Below, one piece after another: positions 24,529 through 31,114 of a DNA stretch of 58,209 bases (position 1 is the first letter of the stretch; each line of letters opens with the position of its first letter). Both the position numbers and the translations under genes were made by a program. This DNA is from a virus: IMG/VR virus record IMGVR_UViG_3300034012_000235, positions 1 to 58,209 of that record, one strand, 5' to 3'. Under the pieces are notes generated by a model. It was given only the letters and a program-made list of their open reading frames with translations. It was not told the DNA's origin and did not search any database.

Positions 24529-25084
24529 CGGCAGTCTTGCGCAGTTCAGCGTTGGTCACCAGAGCCTCCAGCAGCTTATCCGCCTTAATCTCAGCTTCGA
24601 CTTTGATCGGGGACTCAGCGTCACCCGCAACAGCGATCCTGTCGCCGTAGCGTTTAGGGTTCCATTTAGCTAGCAGCTTCAGCGTGATCTCAGCCCGAGC
24701 CTTCACCAACTGCACATAGCCCGGATCAATCCGGCCGCCACCCTCAGTCAGCATGCGCTCAGGCTCGTCATACATCTCAGCGTAGGCCTTCTCAGCCATT
24801 GCGTCCTGTCCAGCTTCCCGCGCCTGGGCGATGCGTTCCGAAAGCGTGGCGTCCCGCGACATCCACTGATACACAGCAGTCCAAGCTGGCATGTGATCGT
24901 CTCTGCAGATCTGACGCAGTGGCTCACCGTTACTAAGTCTTTGGCAGATCTCTGCTGCAAGCTCAGGCGTGTACTTGGAGGGCCTGCCGATCTTCTTGGG
25001 AGTCTTTGGAAGTGCTGAAGCCACCTCAGCCTTGATTTCTGGCTTTGGTGGCTCCTGGGCTGTTTGAGTGGCTTTGCGGGGCAT
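24521..25084 (-). CDS. terS: Terminase small subunit
   Basis: This 187-residue protein has a basic N-terminal tail and a helix-turn-helix segment GRPSKYTPELAAEICQRL followed by EPLRQICRDDHMPAWTAVYQ. Its oligomerising helical region (AREAGQDAMAEKAYAEM) precedes LVKARAEITLKLLAKWNPK. This is the pattern of Sf6-type small terminases that recognise the packaging site. It is directly upstream of terL. The packaging site in such phages often lies in or near this gene, but none could be recognised. Confidence 0.9.
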   Translation of the reverse strand: MPRKATQTAQEPPKPEIKAEVASALPKTPKKIGRPSKYTPELAAEICQRLSNGEPLRQICRDDHMPAWTAVYQWMSRDATLSERIAQAREAGQDAMAEKAYAEMYDEPERMLTEGGGRIDPGYVQLVKARAEITLKLLAKWNPKRYGDRIAVAGDAESPIKVEAEIKADKLLEALVTNAELRKTAGE

Positions 25085-25122
25085 GTTGGGCTCCAGCGTT
25101 TAATCTGGAGTTGATTCTATTC

Positions 25123-25374
25123 TCAGTTTGCCAGCCAATAGTCAACCCATTCAGGGCGAAGGCGTTTCTGGACTTCGCGCTCAAGGTCGTCCCACTGCTC
25201 TTCAGTGATGTCGTCTTCTGTGATCTTGCCGTTGACCATAACGACGAACGCGCCGTCTTCGTCGTACTCTACTGTGCGCTTGATGGCGTTCAGGGTGATG
25301 TCGAACTTGAGTTCGGTCACTTCGGGGGTTTCGGGCCTGTCGGCGTCGAAGGAGGAGATGTATCCGTACAGCAT
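25123..25374 (-). CDS. Hypothetical acidic protein, 83 aa
   Basis: This 83-residue acidic protein has a beta-rich first half (ELKFDITLNAIKRTVEYDED) and a helical end (EEQWDDLEREVQKRLRPEW). A good AAGGAG ribosome site precedes the ATG. Last small gene before terS in the operon; function unknown. Confidence 0.7.
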   Translation of the reverse strand: MLYGYISSFDADRPETPEVTELKFDITLNAIKRTVEYDEDGAFVVMVNGKITEDDITEEQWDDLEREVQKRLRPEWVDYWLAN

Positions 25375-25385
25375 GGTCTTGCTCC

Positions 25386-25559
25386 TTAGATGTCTTGGTA
25401 CTGGGCGCGGATGGCTTCGGCTTGTTCCTTAGTCTGACCAAAGTATTGATGGCCGGACTTGCCTTCTGCGCACCAGTCATTGATGCCGTACTCAATCTGG
25501 CGCTCAATGTTGAGATCAGAGAAGGACGGGTTGCAGACTTCGTATGCTTGACGGTTCAT
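25386..25559 (-). CDS. Hypothetical protein, 57 aa
   Basis: The frame runs from ATG 25,559 to TAA 25,386 and is preceded by AGGAG at ideal spacing. The protein begins MNRQAYEVCNPSFSDLNIER and has a central GINDWCAEGKSGHQYFGQ and a helical end. It is the first gene after the 25.6-kb promoter, so it should be well expressed. No family recognised. Confidence 0.7.
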   Translation of the reverse strand: MNRQAYEVCNPSFSDLNIERQIEYGINDWCAEGKSGHQYFGQTKEQAEAIRAQYQDI

Positions 25560-25593
25560 GATTCGCTCCTGTTTCGCTGTTAACTGCTTCAGT

Positions 25594-25634
25594 GCAGTGA
25601 CGCTAGTGTAAGCGATGCTTCAAGAGAGTGTCTA
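25594..25634 (-). promoter_or_regulatory. Leftward promoter P25.6 with conserved 22-bp box
   Basis: On the leftward strand TAGACA (25,634-25,629) and TACACT (25,610-25,605) are spaced by 18 bases. The -10 and the start region lie in a 22-bp block (25,594-25,615) that recurs with one mismatch at 27,165-27,186. A small dyad GCT-6-AGC centres on the -10. It would drive the 57- and 83-residue genes and terminase. Confidence 0.68.
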
Positions 25635-25643
25635 TAGGATGCC

Positions 25644-25877
25644 CTACTTTTTTGTGGGGTCAATCACCAGAGTCGCCTGTCCTGCGACAGCCCATCGGTT
25701 TGTCGTAGGCTTAAAGACACACTCCGCCCAGTGATCTTTGTAGCGCTTGAAGTAGCGCTTCCTTCCCTCTGGGCAGGGTTGCTTGTTGATGTCTTCTGTC
25801 ACCACCAGAATGGACTTGCGGTCCTCAATGATCGTGCAGGGAGTCTTGTCTCCCCAGGTCAGGATGACGCCTTTCAT
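25644..25877 (-). CDS. Hypothetical protein, 77 aa
   Basis: This 77-residue protein starts at ATG 25,877, overlapping the upstream stop as ATGA. It is beta-rich and basic (MKGVILTWGDKTPCTIIEDR, then GRKRYFKRYKDHWAECVFKP) and ends WAVAGQATLVIDPTKK. Function unknown; it belongs to a block of coupled small early genes. Confidence 0.68.
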   Translation of the reverse strand: MKGVILTWGDKTPCTIIEDRKSILVVTEDINKQPCPEGRKRYFKRYKDHWAECVFKPTTNRWAVAGQATLVIDPTKK

Positions 25878-26155
25878 TTGAGTCTCTCTGCGTAATGCCA
25901 GATGCTGGTGACTTGTTCGATTGCGTTCTGGGGTTTCCACCGCGGGTTCTTGGGCTCTCGATTAACAGTCTTGGGTTGTGTTTCGCTGGCAACGTAGATC
26001 GCCGAATTGTGGTCGTTGCCTACGTTTTTTAAGAAGCCTCTACGCGAAAGCTGGTAGACGTACCACCGGCTCACACCAAAAGCATCTACAAGTTCTGCTG
26101 CAGTGCGGGCTTTTTCTTTACAGGCCGCAATGACCTTCTGCTGCATGTCAGTCAT
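25874..26155 (-). CDS. Small helix-turn-helix protein
   Basis: This 93-residue protein starts at ATG 26,155, overlapping the upstream stop by 8 bp; a longer open frame upstream is out of register with that gene and less likely. It has an HTH: ARTAAELVDAFGVSRWYVYQ followed by LSRRGFLKNVG. The C-terminal part is basic and Trp-containing. Probably a DNA-binding regulator of the leftward operon. Confidence 0.65.
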   Translation of the reverse strand: MTDMQQKVIAACKEKARTAAELVDAFGVSRWYVYQLSRRGFLKNVGNDHNSAIYVASETQPKTVNREPKNPRWKPQNAIEQVTSIWHYAERLK

Positions 26156-26357
26156 ATTTGCCGTTTCCCCAGATACCTGGGCGGAAGTTATGGCAGAAGA
26201 CGATTGGATCCCCGTGGCCCTCAACGATTTTTGAGGAGCCCGTAGGAATCCACGAAGGCGCGTCGATGATGTCTTCGCACGCGAAGTCAGCGCCGAAGCC
26301 CCATTTCCGGTCCAGGCCTTCAACCCATTCGTTGCCTGTGCGATGTGTCGTGTTCAT
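26148..26357 (-). CDS. Hypothetical protein, 69 aa
   Basis: This 69-residue protein is rich in aromatic residues and Gly (WVEGLDRKWGFGADFACED and FCHNFRPGIWGNGKYD). It is coupled to the preceding 48-residue gene by TGATG. No family recognised. Confidence 0.62.
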   Translation of the reverse strand: MNTTHRTGNEWVEGLDRKWGFGADFACEDIIDAPSWIPTGSSKIVEGHGDPIVFCHNFRPGIWGNGKYD

Positions 26358-26503
26358 CAGAATAGTCCTTCAGGTAGTTCGCTGTGGGGGATGGGGTCTG
26401 GCCTTGTGGGAGGGATGTCATCCGTCTTTGAGGGACTGACTGTTCCGAAAGGCCAGACAGGAGGGGCGTTAGGTGCCCTGGTCCCGTCTGGTTTGGTGTA
26501 CAT
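26357..26503 (-). CDS. Proline-rich micro-protein, 48 aa
   Basis: The frame runs from ATG 26,503 to TGA 26,357. It is joined to both neighbours by one-base TGATG overlaps, which is the main evidence that it is real. Composition is Pro-rich (APNAPPVWPFGTVSP and PPTRPDPIPHSELPE), so it is probably extended and unstructured, perhaps a peptide that binds a host protein. Confidence 0.58.
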   Translation of the reverse strand: MYTKPDGTRAPNAPPVWPFGTVSPSKTDDIPPTRPDPIPHSELPEGLF

Positions 26504-26796
26504 CAGACTGACAGCGCTGTGGCGTAAGCCTCTACAGCCTCAAGCACCTCAAGGCCACCAACGCAGAAGTGACTGCCCTGCCGAGGATCGTCTTCGCCAT
26601 CGTCAAACTGGGAGTGCGTTACCCAGTAGCCGTCTTGATCACGCTCCAAATTAATGCCGTGCTTTGCAGCAAGACGCCGAGCCTTGGCAAGCGCCTCTTT
26701 TTCTGAACGACGGCGCTCGACTCTTGCGACAACCAATGAGGGCTTGCGCCCGAAGATCGCATCGAGTTGGACTTGAAGCTGTTGCATGTTGTTCAT
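26503..26796 (-). CDS. Hypothetical protein, 97 aa
   Basis: This 97-residue protein has a basic helical N-terminal half (VVARVERRRSEKEALAKARR) and a C-terminal half with WVTHSQFDDGEDDPRQGSHF. Function unknown. It follows the gene at 26,806 by 9 bp. Confidence 0.62.
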   Translation of the reverse strand: MNNMQQLQVQLDAIFGRKPSLVVARVERRRSEKEALAKARRLAAKHGINLERDQDGYWVTHSQFDDGEDDPRQGSHFCVGGLEVLEAVEAYATALSV

Positions 26797-26805
26797 GATT
26801 TCCCC

Positions 26806-27132
26806 TCAGATGGCAGTGGTCTTGATGCTGTACACAGCGGTGGTCTTGGTGTGCTTGGCGATCATGTCGGCAGGGATGCTGAGTTCCTTGGCGATAGCCT
26901 TCCAGTCAACGGTGCTGCGGTTGGACTCGGTGTAAGCAGCAACATACGAAGCGCCAACCAACACCTTCTGACCAGACATTGAGGCCACATCCTTGAGTTC
27001 GTCCTTGATGGCATCGGCTTGCTTGGTCAACTCAGCGATCTTGGCGTTGAGAGCACCGAGCGTGTCGATCTTGACGCACTGCTCAACTCCGTTGAAGAAC
27101 TCAACTTGTGCGGGGGTCAGGGCTGCATTCAT
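26806..27132 (-). CDS. Hypothetical coiled-coil protein
   Basis: This 108-residue protein starts at ATG 27,132, which has an AAGGAT site; an ATG at 27,147 is in frame. A helical N-terminal coiled coil (TLGALNAKIAELTKQADAIK) is followed by a small domain with NRSTVDWKAIAKELSIPAD and HTKTTAVYSIKTTAI. This resembles host-nuclease inhibitor-like or recombination-accessory proteins in shape only. It is the first gene downstream of the 27.2-kb promoter. Confidence 0.65.
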   Translation of the reverse strand: MNAALTPAQVEFFNGVEQCVKIDTLGALNAKIAELTKQADAIKDELKDVASMSGQKVLVGASYVAAYTESNRSTVDWKAIAKELSIPADMIAKHTKTTAVYSIKTTAI

Positions 27133-27164
27133 TTCGCTATCCTTCACTGATCTACTGCAACATC

Positions 27165-27205
27165 GCAGTGATGCTAGTGTAAGCGACAGTTTAAGTTGGC
27201 ATCAA
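27165..27205 (-). promoter_or_regulatory. Leftward promoter P27.2 with conserved 22-bp box
   Basis: On the leftward strand TTGATG (27,205-27,200) and TACACT (27,181-27,176) are spaced by 18 bases. It shares the 22-bp box with the promoter at 25.6 kb, and further matching bases (CTACTTT-x-TGTGG) lie upstream of the -35. It sits directly after the Ref-like gene stop and drives the next block of small genes. Confidence 0.7.
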
Positions 27206-27216
27206 TAGGTTCCCGA

Positions 27217-27513
27217 CTACTTTGTGTGGTTAATCAACTCCAGAGTCTCCGCTAGTAGCTCTGCCTCCGTCACACCGTAGTGCCTGACGAAGGCCTTGGT
27301 GCCCATACCGTGGATACCCTCATTGCCGCGATGATGGTTCACGCAGAGTGGCACCACACTCATGTGGCCGCTACGCTTTCCCATGCCTGCACCATGCCGC
27401 GGGTGATGCAACTCCACCGTCCCCGGCTCATGCGGGGGATAGATACGCCTGCAGATAGCGCAGCCCAGTTCAGCTACGCGGCTCATGTGTTTCTTCTCTG
27501 CCAGTGTGGTCAT
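27217..27513 (-). CDS. Ref-like (RecA-dependent) HNH-type nuclease
   Basis: This 98-residue protein starts at ATG 27,513, overlapping the upstream stop as ATGA. Zn/HNH-like residues are CAICRR, VELHHPRHG, GMGKRSGHMSVVPLCVNHHR and GIHGMGTKAF, the arrangement of the P1 Ref C-terminal nuclease domain. In P1, Ref cuts DNA at RecA-made displacement loops. Here it would use host RecA. It lies close to RuvC, suggesting a small recombination set. Confidence 0.78.
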   Translation of the reverse strand: MTTLAEKKHMSRVAELGCAICRRIYPPHEPGTVELHHPRHGAGMGKRSGHMSVVPLCVNHHRGNEGIHGMGTKAFVRHYGVTEAELLAETLELINHTK

Positions 27514-27839
27514 AGGACTGCCTTGATCTCCTGCCTGCTGCTGGCCTCTCTTGACCTCCACACGCCAATGCGTGCCTCTGCTGCTACCAGCCCCCACCTG
27601 ATCTCTTCTTCGGCCTCTACAGCGGCTTTAAGGCCCTCCAGCAGGGCAATGTACTCAGGGTCGGCGTATGCCTCACGCTCCTGTGCGGCCGCTGTCTGGT
27701 GACCGTTGACCTGGGCCTGCTGCATCAAGATCGACCTCTTTGATCGACGGAATTCTTCAAGGTACACCCTCTCGGCCTTAGCTTTGGCGTACTTCTTGCC
27801 ATGCTTAAAGATGTACTCGATTGCGTCATCTGGTTCCAT
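27510..27839 (-). CDS. Hypothetical helical protein
   Basis: This 109-residue, strongly helical, charged protein starts at ATG 27,839 with a GGAG site; an ATG at 27,857 would overlap the previous gene more. It contains EYIFKHGKKYAKAKAERVYL and ends with the conserved-looking GVWRSREASSRQEIKAVL. Similar proteins occur next to recombination genes in many proteobacterial phages. Function unknown. Confidence 0.68.
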   Translation of the reverse strand: MEPDDAIEYIFKHGKKYAKAKAERVYLEEFRRSKRSILMQQAQVNGHQTAAAQEREAYADPEYIALLEGLKAAVEAEEEIRWGLVAAEARIGVWRSREASSRQEIKAVL

Positions 27840-27975
27840 GCCTGCGCTCCGATTCAATCAACAAGGCCTCCGCGAGGTCATACACATCGTCGGGATAGAC
27901 ATGCTTCTGCCCGCTAACGACCCCGGCGTGCATGATGAAGATCGCAAAGACATCCAACAGAGTCGGCTCTTTCAC
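27826..27975 (-). CDS. Small phage protein, 49 aa (GTG start)
   Basis: GTG at 27,975 overlaps the ruvC stop (GTGA) and gives a 49-residue protein with TLLDVFAIFIMHAG and YPDDVYDLAEALLIESERR. That matches a widespread tiny phage protein in which a helix ending in an Ala-rich stretch is followed by a helix with Asp-Val-Tyr. Longer in-frame starts (28,062 or 28,149) would lie inside ruvC and are less likely. Confidence 0.62.
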   Translation of the reverse strand: MKEPTLLDVFAIFIMHAGVVSGQKHVYPDDVYDLAEALLIESERRHGTR

Positions 27976-28430
27976 AACTCTTGGCGTCTGATCCACTCCG
28001 CCAGCAGCAGTGCCTCTGCTACGCCGTGGTCTTTTTTGCGGGTGAGGGGTGCTGTCTTCCATAGTTGCCTCGCAAGTTCCAAACTGGTGGATTTTTCTGC
28101 TGTCACGCCCATGTCCGCCTTCCACCTTTGCGGCCGAACGATGAACCACGGGTCACGGAATAGCTCTGTAACGGCTTCTATGGCCCCTACAGCACGCGCA
28201 AACGTGAAGGTTGAGGCTACCCCCTGCTTCGGCATGGAATGAACGTCCTCAACAACAAATATCGCGTCGTTGCTTCCGATCACTTGTCCAAGCTGATCCC
28301 GCAACTGGATAGCCTTGATCCGGCCGCCATCGTTAGGGATTGGTCCGCAGGCAACGTAATCACCGTGATGATTGATCACGCCCCAGGCACCAGAGACGGC
28401 TCCGGGGTCTAGCCCGATGAAGAGTCTCAT
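27972..28430 (-). CDS. ruvC: RuvC-like Holliday junction resolvase
   Basis: This 152-residue protein has the RuvC/RNase H-like catalytic pattern: LDPG at 7-10 (first Asp), VVEDVHSMPKQG (catalytic Glu), and KKDHGVAEALLLAEW (final Asp/His motif). It resolves four-way junctions made in recombination and replication, helping to debranch DNA before packaging. The length is slightly below bacterial RuvC but usual for phage forms. It is coupled to the gene before and the gene after it. Confidence 0.87.
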   Translation of the reverse strand: MRLFIGLDPGAVSGAWGVINHHGDYVACGPIPNDGGRIKAIQLRDQLGQVIGSNDAIFVVEDVHSMPKQGVASTFTFARAVGAIEAVTELFRDPWFIVRPQRWKADMGVTAEKSTSLELARQLWKTAPLTRKKDHGVAEALLLAEWIRRQEL

Positions 28431-28705
28431 TGCCGCTGGGTAGGAATGCGGTTGCGGATTGCCTCTGCAGCATTGCGCAGGGCAGTGCAGAGTTCGCCCT
28501 CGTCTTCCTTCGTCGCCAGTTCGTCCACCAGATCAGCGCAGGCACCGCGCTCGATCATCACCACTTGTTTGCTGGTCTGGATCGCAACAGACATGATCTC
28601 GGCTTTCGCCGCGGCCAGTGCTTCTGTGAACTCCTGCTCGGTAAAGAGCTTCTGCCCCAGGCCTTGCGCGAAGAACTTTCGCTGGAAATCGCTCATCTCA
28701 GTCAT
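28427..28705 (-). CDS. Hypothetical protein, 92 aa
   Basis: This 92-residue helical protein begins MTEMSDFQRKFFAQGLGQKL and ends in a basic RNRIPTQRQ tail. It is coupled to ruvC by ATGA. Function unknown. Confidence 0.65.
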   Translation of the reverse strand: MTEMSDFQRKFFAQGLGQKLFTEQEFTEALAAAKAEIMSVAIQTSKQVVMIERGACADLVDELATKEDEGELCTALRNAAEAIRNRIPTQRQ

Positions 28706-28919
28706 ACCACTCTCCTTTTTTTCCTTTGTTGCCTAACGACCACTGCTTCTTCGTGTCACGCTCAAGCGTAGATGTCGGATGCAGCTTCTTGAATCGCTCC
28801 AGCCATTCGTGCGCTGCTTGCTTGTCTTTGATCCGGTACTGAATAAGCCACCGGACGAGGCACTGATGCTTGAAAGTTAACAGTGACTCGTTCGTAGGCG
28901 TCGGTGTTGTCTGGCTCAC
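28698..28919 (-). CDS. Conserved small phage protein, GTG start
   Basis: This 73-residue protein starts at GTG 28,919 with a GGAGAGG ribosome site. Core CLVRWLIQYRIKDKQAAHEW, followed by ERFKKLHPTSTL and QWSLGNKGKKGEWYD, matches a small protein found beside replication and recombination genes in many phages. Its first 158 bp overlap the preceding gene in another frame. Confidence 0.68.
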   Translation of the reverse strand: MSQTTPTPTNESLLTFKHQCLVRWLIQYRIKDKQAAHEWLERFKKLHPTSTLERDTKKQWSLGNKGKKGEWYD

Positions 28920-29004
28920 AAAGCCTCTCCATCGTCATGTGACTCTCCTTCCAGTAGTACGCGCAGTTGTCTCGCTTCAGGCACCAGCCACCCATGCAGT
29001 TCAT
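28762..29004 (-). CDS. Small Cys-rich phage protein
   Basis: This 80-residue protein starts at ATG 29,004, overlapping the upstream stop as ATGA. Its N-terminal half MNCMGGWCLKRDNCAYY, then MERLCEP, is a Cys/Asp/His-type motif typical of tiny phage proteins and could bind zinc. The C-terminal half is read across the start of the next gene and may be poorly constrained. Confidence 0.62.
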   Translation of the reverse strand: MNCMGGWCLKRDNCAYYWKESHMTMERLCEPDNTDAYERVTVNFQASVPRPVAYSVPDQRQASSARMAGAIQEAASDIYA

Positions 29005-29693
29005 TTGGACTCCATGTACTCGCGTACTTTCTCAAGAGACTCACGCTTTAAGTCTTCAGTTCTGACGATCTCTTTGTTAACCGCGGGTTCATGGTTCACG
29101 GGAGACTTGATAGAAATCTTCAAGGCCTTCAGCTTCTCAATGGCTGCTGCTTTCGCGCTTGAACTCGACGCCTGCGCACCCAGCAACTTAGGTTGATCGT
29201 TCATGCTAAGCAAACCAGCAGCTTGAGCCGCCTGCATCTCAACCACTCGCCTGTCTTTGTCAAAACCCTCCGAAACGATCCACTCTGGCCTTCCAGAAAG
29301 ATTCAAGCCATCGTAAACAGCTTTGAATGCCATGCGGGCACCAACCTTGTCTCCGTCTTGGTAAACAGCCCTGCAGCGCTCCCAGGCGTACATGATCTCG
29401 TTCGTCCAGACCACAGTCTGGTTTTCATCCATTGCCTTCAAGGCAAGAGCCCAAGCCTCATCAGCAGTTGGATGACCTACCCAACACATCTTGATGAACT
29501 CAGGCAAGGTAGGAGGAAACGTCTTTGTCCGGCAGGCATCAATCCCAGACTGAAGTTCTTGAGGAGTCATCTTGCGAATCTCTGCATCCCACTCAGTCTT
29601 GATCTCGTTCATCGTCAGACCAAGGTTGGCGTACCTGTCTGCCCAGAGCTTGCCGTAGCGAACCAGAAAAAAGTGAAACAGCTTGTCAACCAT
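29001..29693 (-). CDS. Lambda P-like replication protein (helicase loader)
   Basis: This 230-residue protein has an N-terminal helical domain with YGKLWADRYANLGLT and the segment CRTKTFPPTLPEFIKMCWVG, which matches the hallmark of lambda P-like and DnaT-like phage proteins. The middle (ADEAWALALKAMDE and WERCRAVYQDGDKVGARMAF) is helical, and the tail is charged. Such proteins bring host DnaB to the phage origin. It follows the DUF1376 gene by 3 bp, the same order as lambda O and P. Confidence 0.76.
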   Translation of the reverse strand: MVDKLFHFFLVRYGKLWADRYANLGLTMNEIKTEWDAEIRKMTPQELQSGIDACRTKTFPPTLPEFIKMCWVGHPTADEAWALALKAMDENQTVVWTNEIMYAWERCRAVYQDGDKVGARMAFKAVYDGLNLSGRPEWIVSEGFDKDRRVVEMQAAQAAGLLSMNDQPKLLGAQASSSSAKAAAIEKLKALKISIKSPVNHEPAVNKEIVRTEDLKRESLEKVREYMESK

Positions 29694-29696
29694 GAT

Positions 29697-30416
29697 TTAC
29701 TCCATGTCAATGACTTGAGTGTCAGAACGCAACCAGTCGTACTTGTCGGCAATAGGCTTCTGTCTCTCGTTAGGCTTCAGCCAAGAAGCCTCCAAGCCTT
29801 GAGACCCTCTGCGACACCAGACAGCAAGGAACTCCGACAGAGACATCCCGGCCTTCTCTGCTTCGTTACGAGCACCATCAATGACGGTCTGGGTTACGGT
29901 TGCACGCTTGGTCTTGCGTAGCTGAACCCAATCAACCCACACCTGTTGATCGACATCGGGAGGGCAGGCGATAGCCTGCTGGCGCTTTACCTTTGGTTCT
30001 TGGTTGCTGGTTGTTGGTTCATGGTTCTTGGTTGTTGGTTCATGGTTAGGGTTACGGCTGGGTTCGTCTGGGATGCCGCTGGCATCCGACTGGGAACCCA
30101 GTGGGTTCTTTGGCCTACCTCCAAGACTGCCGTTTCGCTTGTTTCTTTCGGCAAGCTGCTTGAACCTACAGATTTCCTGCTCACAACGGTCTTTTGTGTA
30201 CCCATCTGGGGTGCAGGCAAAGAAGTCATTGAGCACCAACTCAACCACTTCGGTTGCCACTCGCAACCGTCTGGAAACCCACTGGGTATCGAGCGGTATT
30301 GGCTTCTCACTGGTGTAGTACATATCGAGCAGACGTCGATACGCCAAGTCTTCCTCGTTTGAGAGGTGACTGGTGGAGGACAGATAGTCCCCGACATGGA
30401 ACTGGTAGTAATGCAT
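29697..30416 (-). CDS. DUF1376 replication initiator-like protein
   Basis: This 239-residue protein starts at ATG 30,416, preceded by AGAGGTGTTC. The N-terminal DUF1376/YdaU domain runs from YYQFHVGDYLSSTSHLSNEE through LAYRRLLDMYYTSEKPIPLD to VVELVLNDFF. A linker (about 110-150) has tandem NHEPTT units, and the C-terminal domain has QVWVDWVQLRKTKRATVTQT and ASWLKPNERQ. The family is linked to phage replication initiation. The linker coincides with DNA repeats that could be iterons. Confidence 0.77.
   Translation of the reverse strand: MHYYQFHVGDYLSSTSHLSNEEDLAYRRLLDMYYTSEKPIPLDTQWVSRRLRVATEVVELVLNDFFACTPDGYTKDRCEQEICRFKQLAERNKRNGSLGGRPKNPLGSQSDASGIPDEPSRNPNHEPTTKNHEPTTSNQEPKVKRQQAIACPPDVDQQVWVDWVQLRKTKRATVTQTVIDGARNEAEKAGMSLSEFLAVWCRRGSQGLEASWLKPNERQKPIADKYDWLRSDTQVIDME
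30008..30047. repeat. Two 19-bp direct repeats at 21-bp period, candidate iterons
   Basis: Bases 30,008-30,026 and 30,029-30,047 are identical (TGGTTGTTGGTTCATGGTT), and a degenerate third copy lies just before. The 21-bp period is exactly two helical turns and also seven codons. They sit in the interdomain linker of the DUF1376 gene, as lambda ori iterons sit in gene O, so they may be the replication origin. Confidence 0.6.
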
Positions 30417-30519
30417 GAACACCTCTAGCTCCACCTCTGAAGGAAACCGACGGCAGGCGGAGGTGTGACGCTTTTCGGGGAGGTAGCTACTCCTGCCCCT
30501 AGCCGGGTTTCGCAACACT

Positions 30520-30855
30520 TTAAGCCAACTCTGCCGGTTGCTGCAACTTTTTCTTGCCTACTCTTCCGGCCGCAGCGTTCTTGATCGACCTATCGTGGCG
30601 CTTCTCAATGTCGAACTGCCACTCGATGTGGACCCACTGATTGTGCTCGTTCAACAGGAAGAACCTCACAAGAACCGGGATGATGCAGTCCCAGTCCAGG
30701 CCTATCACCCTGCAAAGCTCTGCCTCATCGTTAGGCAGCGGCCCCTCCTCCTGATAGTACACATCCATCAGCCTGCGGTAGGCGAGATCCTCAGCATCAG
30801 GCAGACCGTAGGTCTCAATCTGATACGCCTTGAAATCAAACTTGTACCAGTTCAT
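30520..30855 (-). CDS. Second DUF1376-like protein
   Basis: This 111-residue protein corresponds to the N-terminal domain of the neighbouring initiator: NWYKFDFKAYQIETYGLPDA, then EDLAYRRLMDVYYQEEGPLP and CIIPVLVRFFLL. It lacks the linker and C-terminal domain and ends in a basic tail. It overlaps the Cro-like gene stop by 4 bp. It may be a paralogue that modulates or partners the full-length protein. Confidence 0.75.
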   Translation of the reverse strand: MNWYKFDFKAYQIETYGLPDAEDLAYRRLMDVYYQEEGPLPNDEAELCRVIGLDWDCIIPVLVRFFLLNEHNQWVHIEWQFDIEKRHDRSIKNAAAGRVGKKKLQQPAELA

Positions 30856-31058
30856 GGGGCACCAAAGATGTCTGGACGAAGTTCCATCCGATCCACCGCA
30901 CCTTCAGTGACTTGATGGATAGCGGTAGCCAGAGCCGGGGAACAAGGGACTCGTCCGTTGACTAGCAGGGACATCCAAGTCTCACTCACGCCGATTGTCC
31001 GAGCCAGCTTCTGCTGAGACCCTCGGCCTTGAGACTTCAACCATTCACGCAGGGACAT
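30852..31058 (-). CDS. YdaS/Cro-like repressor
   Basis: This 68-residue protein starts at ATG 31,058 with a consensus GGAGGT ribosome site; an ATG at 31,091 lies in the promoter and is rejected. The HTH is GSQQKLARTIGVSETWMSLL, and the end EGAVDRMELRPDIF is the usual YdaS/Cro C-terminus. It is the first leftward gene and should bind the divergent control region, repressing one or both promoters. Confidence 0.8.
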   Translation of the reverse strand: MSLREWLKSQGRGSQQKLARTIGVSETWMSLLVNGRVPCSPALATAIHQVTEGAVDRMELRPDIFGAP

Positions 31059-31080
31059 AGAACCTCCAAAGTTTGATGTG

Positions 31081-31109
31081 ATCTTACACAAGTGTCTGAG
31101 TGTTGTAAA
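31081..31109 (-). promoter_or_regulatory. Leftward early promoter (PL-like)
   Basis: On the leftward strand TTTACA (31,109-31,104) and TAAGAT (31,086-31,081) are spaced by 17 bases, with TG two bases upstream of the -10. It would give a short leader into the Cro-like gene and the replication genes. Confidence 0.72.
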
Positions 31110-31110
31110 G
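31083..31110. promoter_or_regulatory. Candidate operator inside the leftward promoter
   Basis: CTTACA at the left and TGTAAAG at the right form an imperfect inverted repeat of about 28 bp, with an inner ACAC-AA-GTGT dyad (31,086-31,095). It covers the -35 and -10 of the leftward promoter, the expected place for binding of the Cro-like protein. Confidence 0.5.
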
Positions 31111-31114
31111 GGTA

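Noticed and set aside
25091-25110. CTCCAG-loop-CTGGAG hairpin just upstream of terS as terminator
   Set aside because: Only a 6-bp stem with an 8-base loop and no U-run; too weak to call, although a packaging-site role cannot be excluded.
26155-26323. N-terminal extension of the HTH gene
   Set aside because: It overlaps the 69-residue gene by its whole length, has low-complexity Ser/Arg translation, and the ATG at 26,155 is placed for coupling.
31059-31091. Longer start of the Cro-like gene at 31,091
   Set aside because: It would begin inside the -10 region of its own promoter; ATG 31,058 has a perfect ribosome site.
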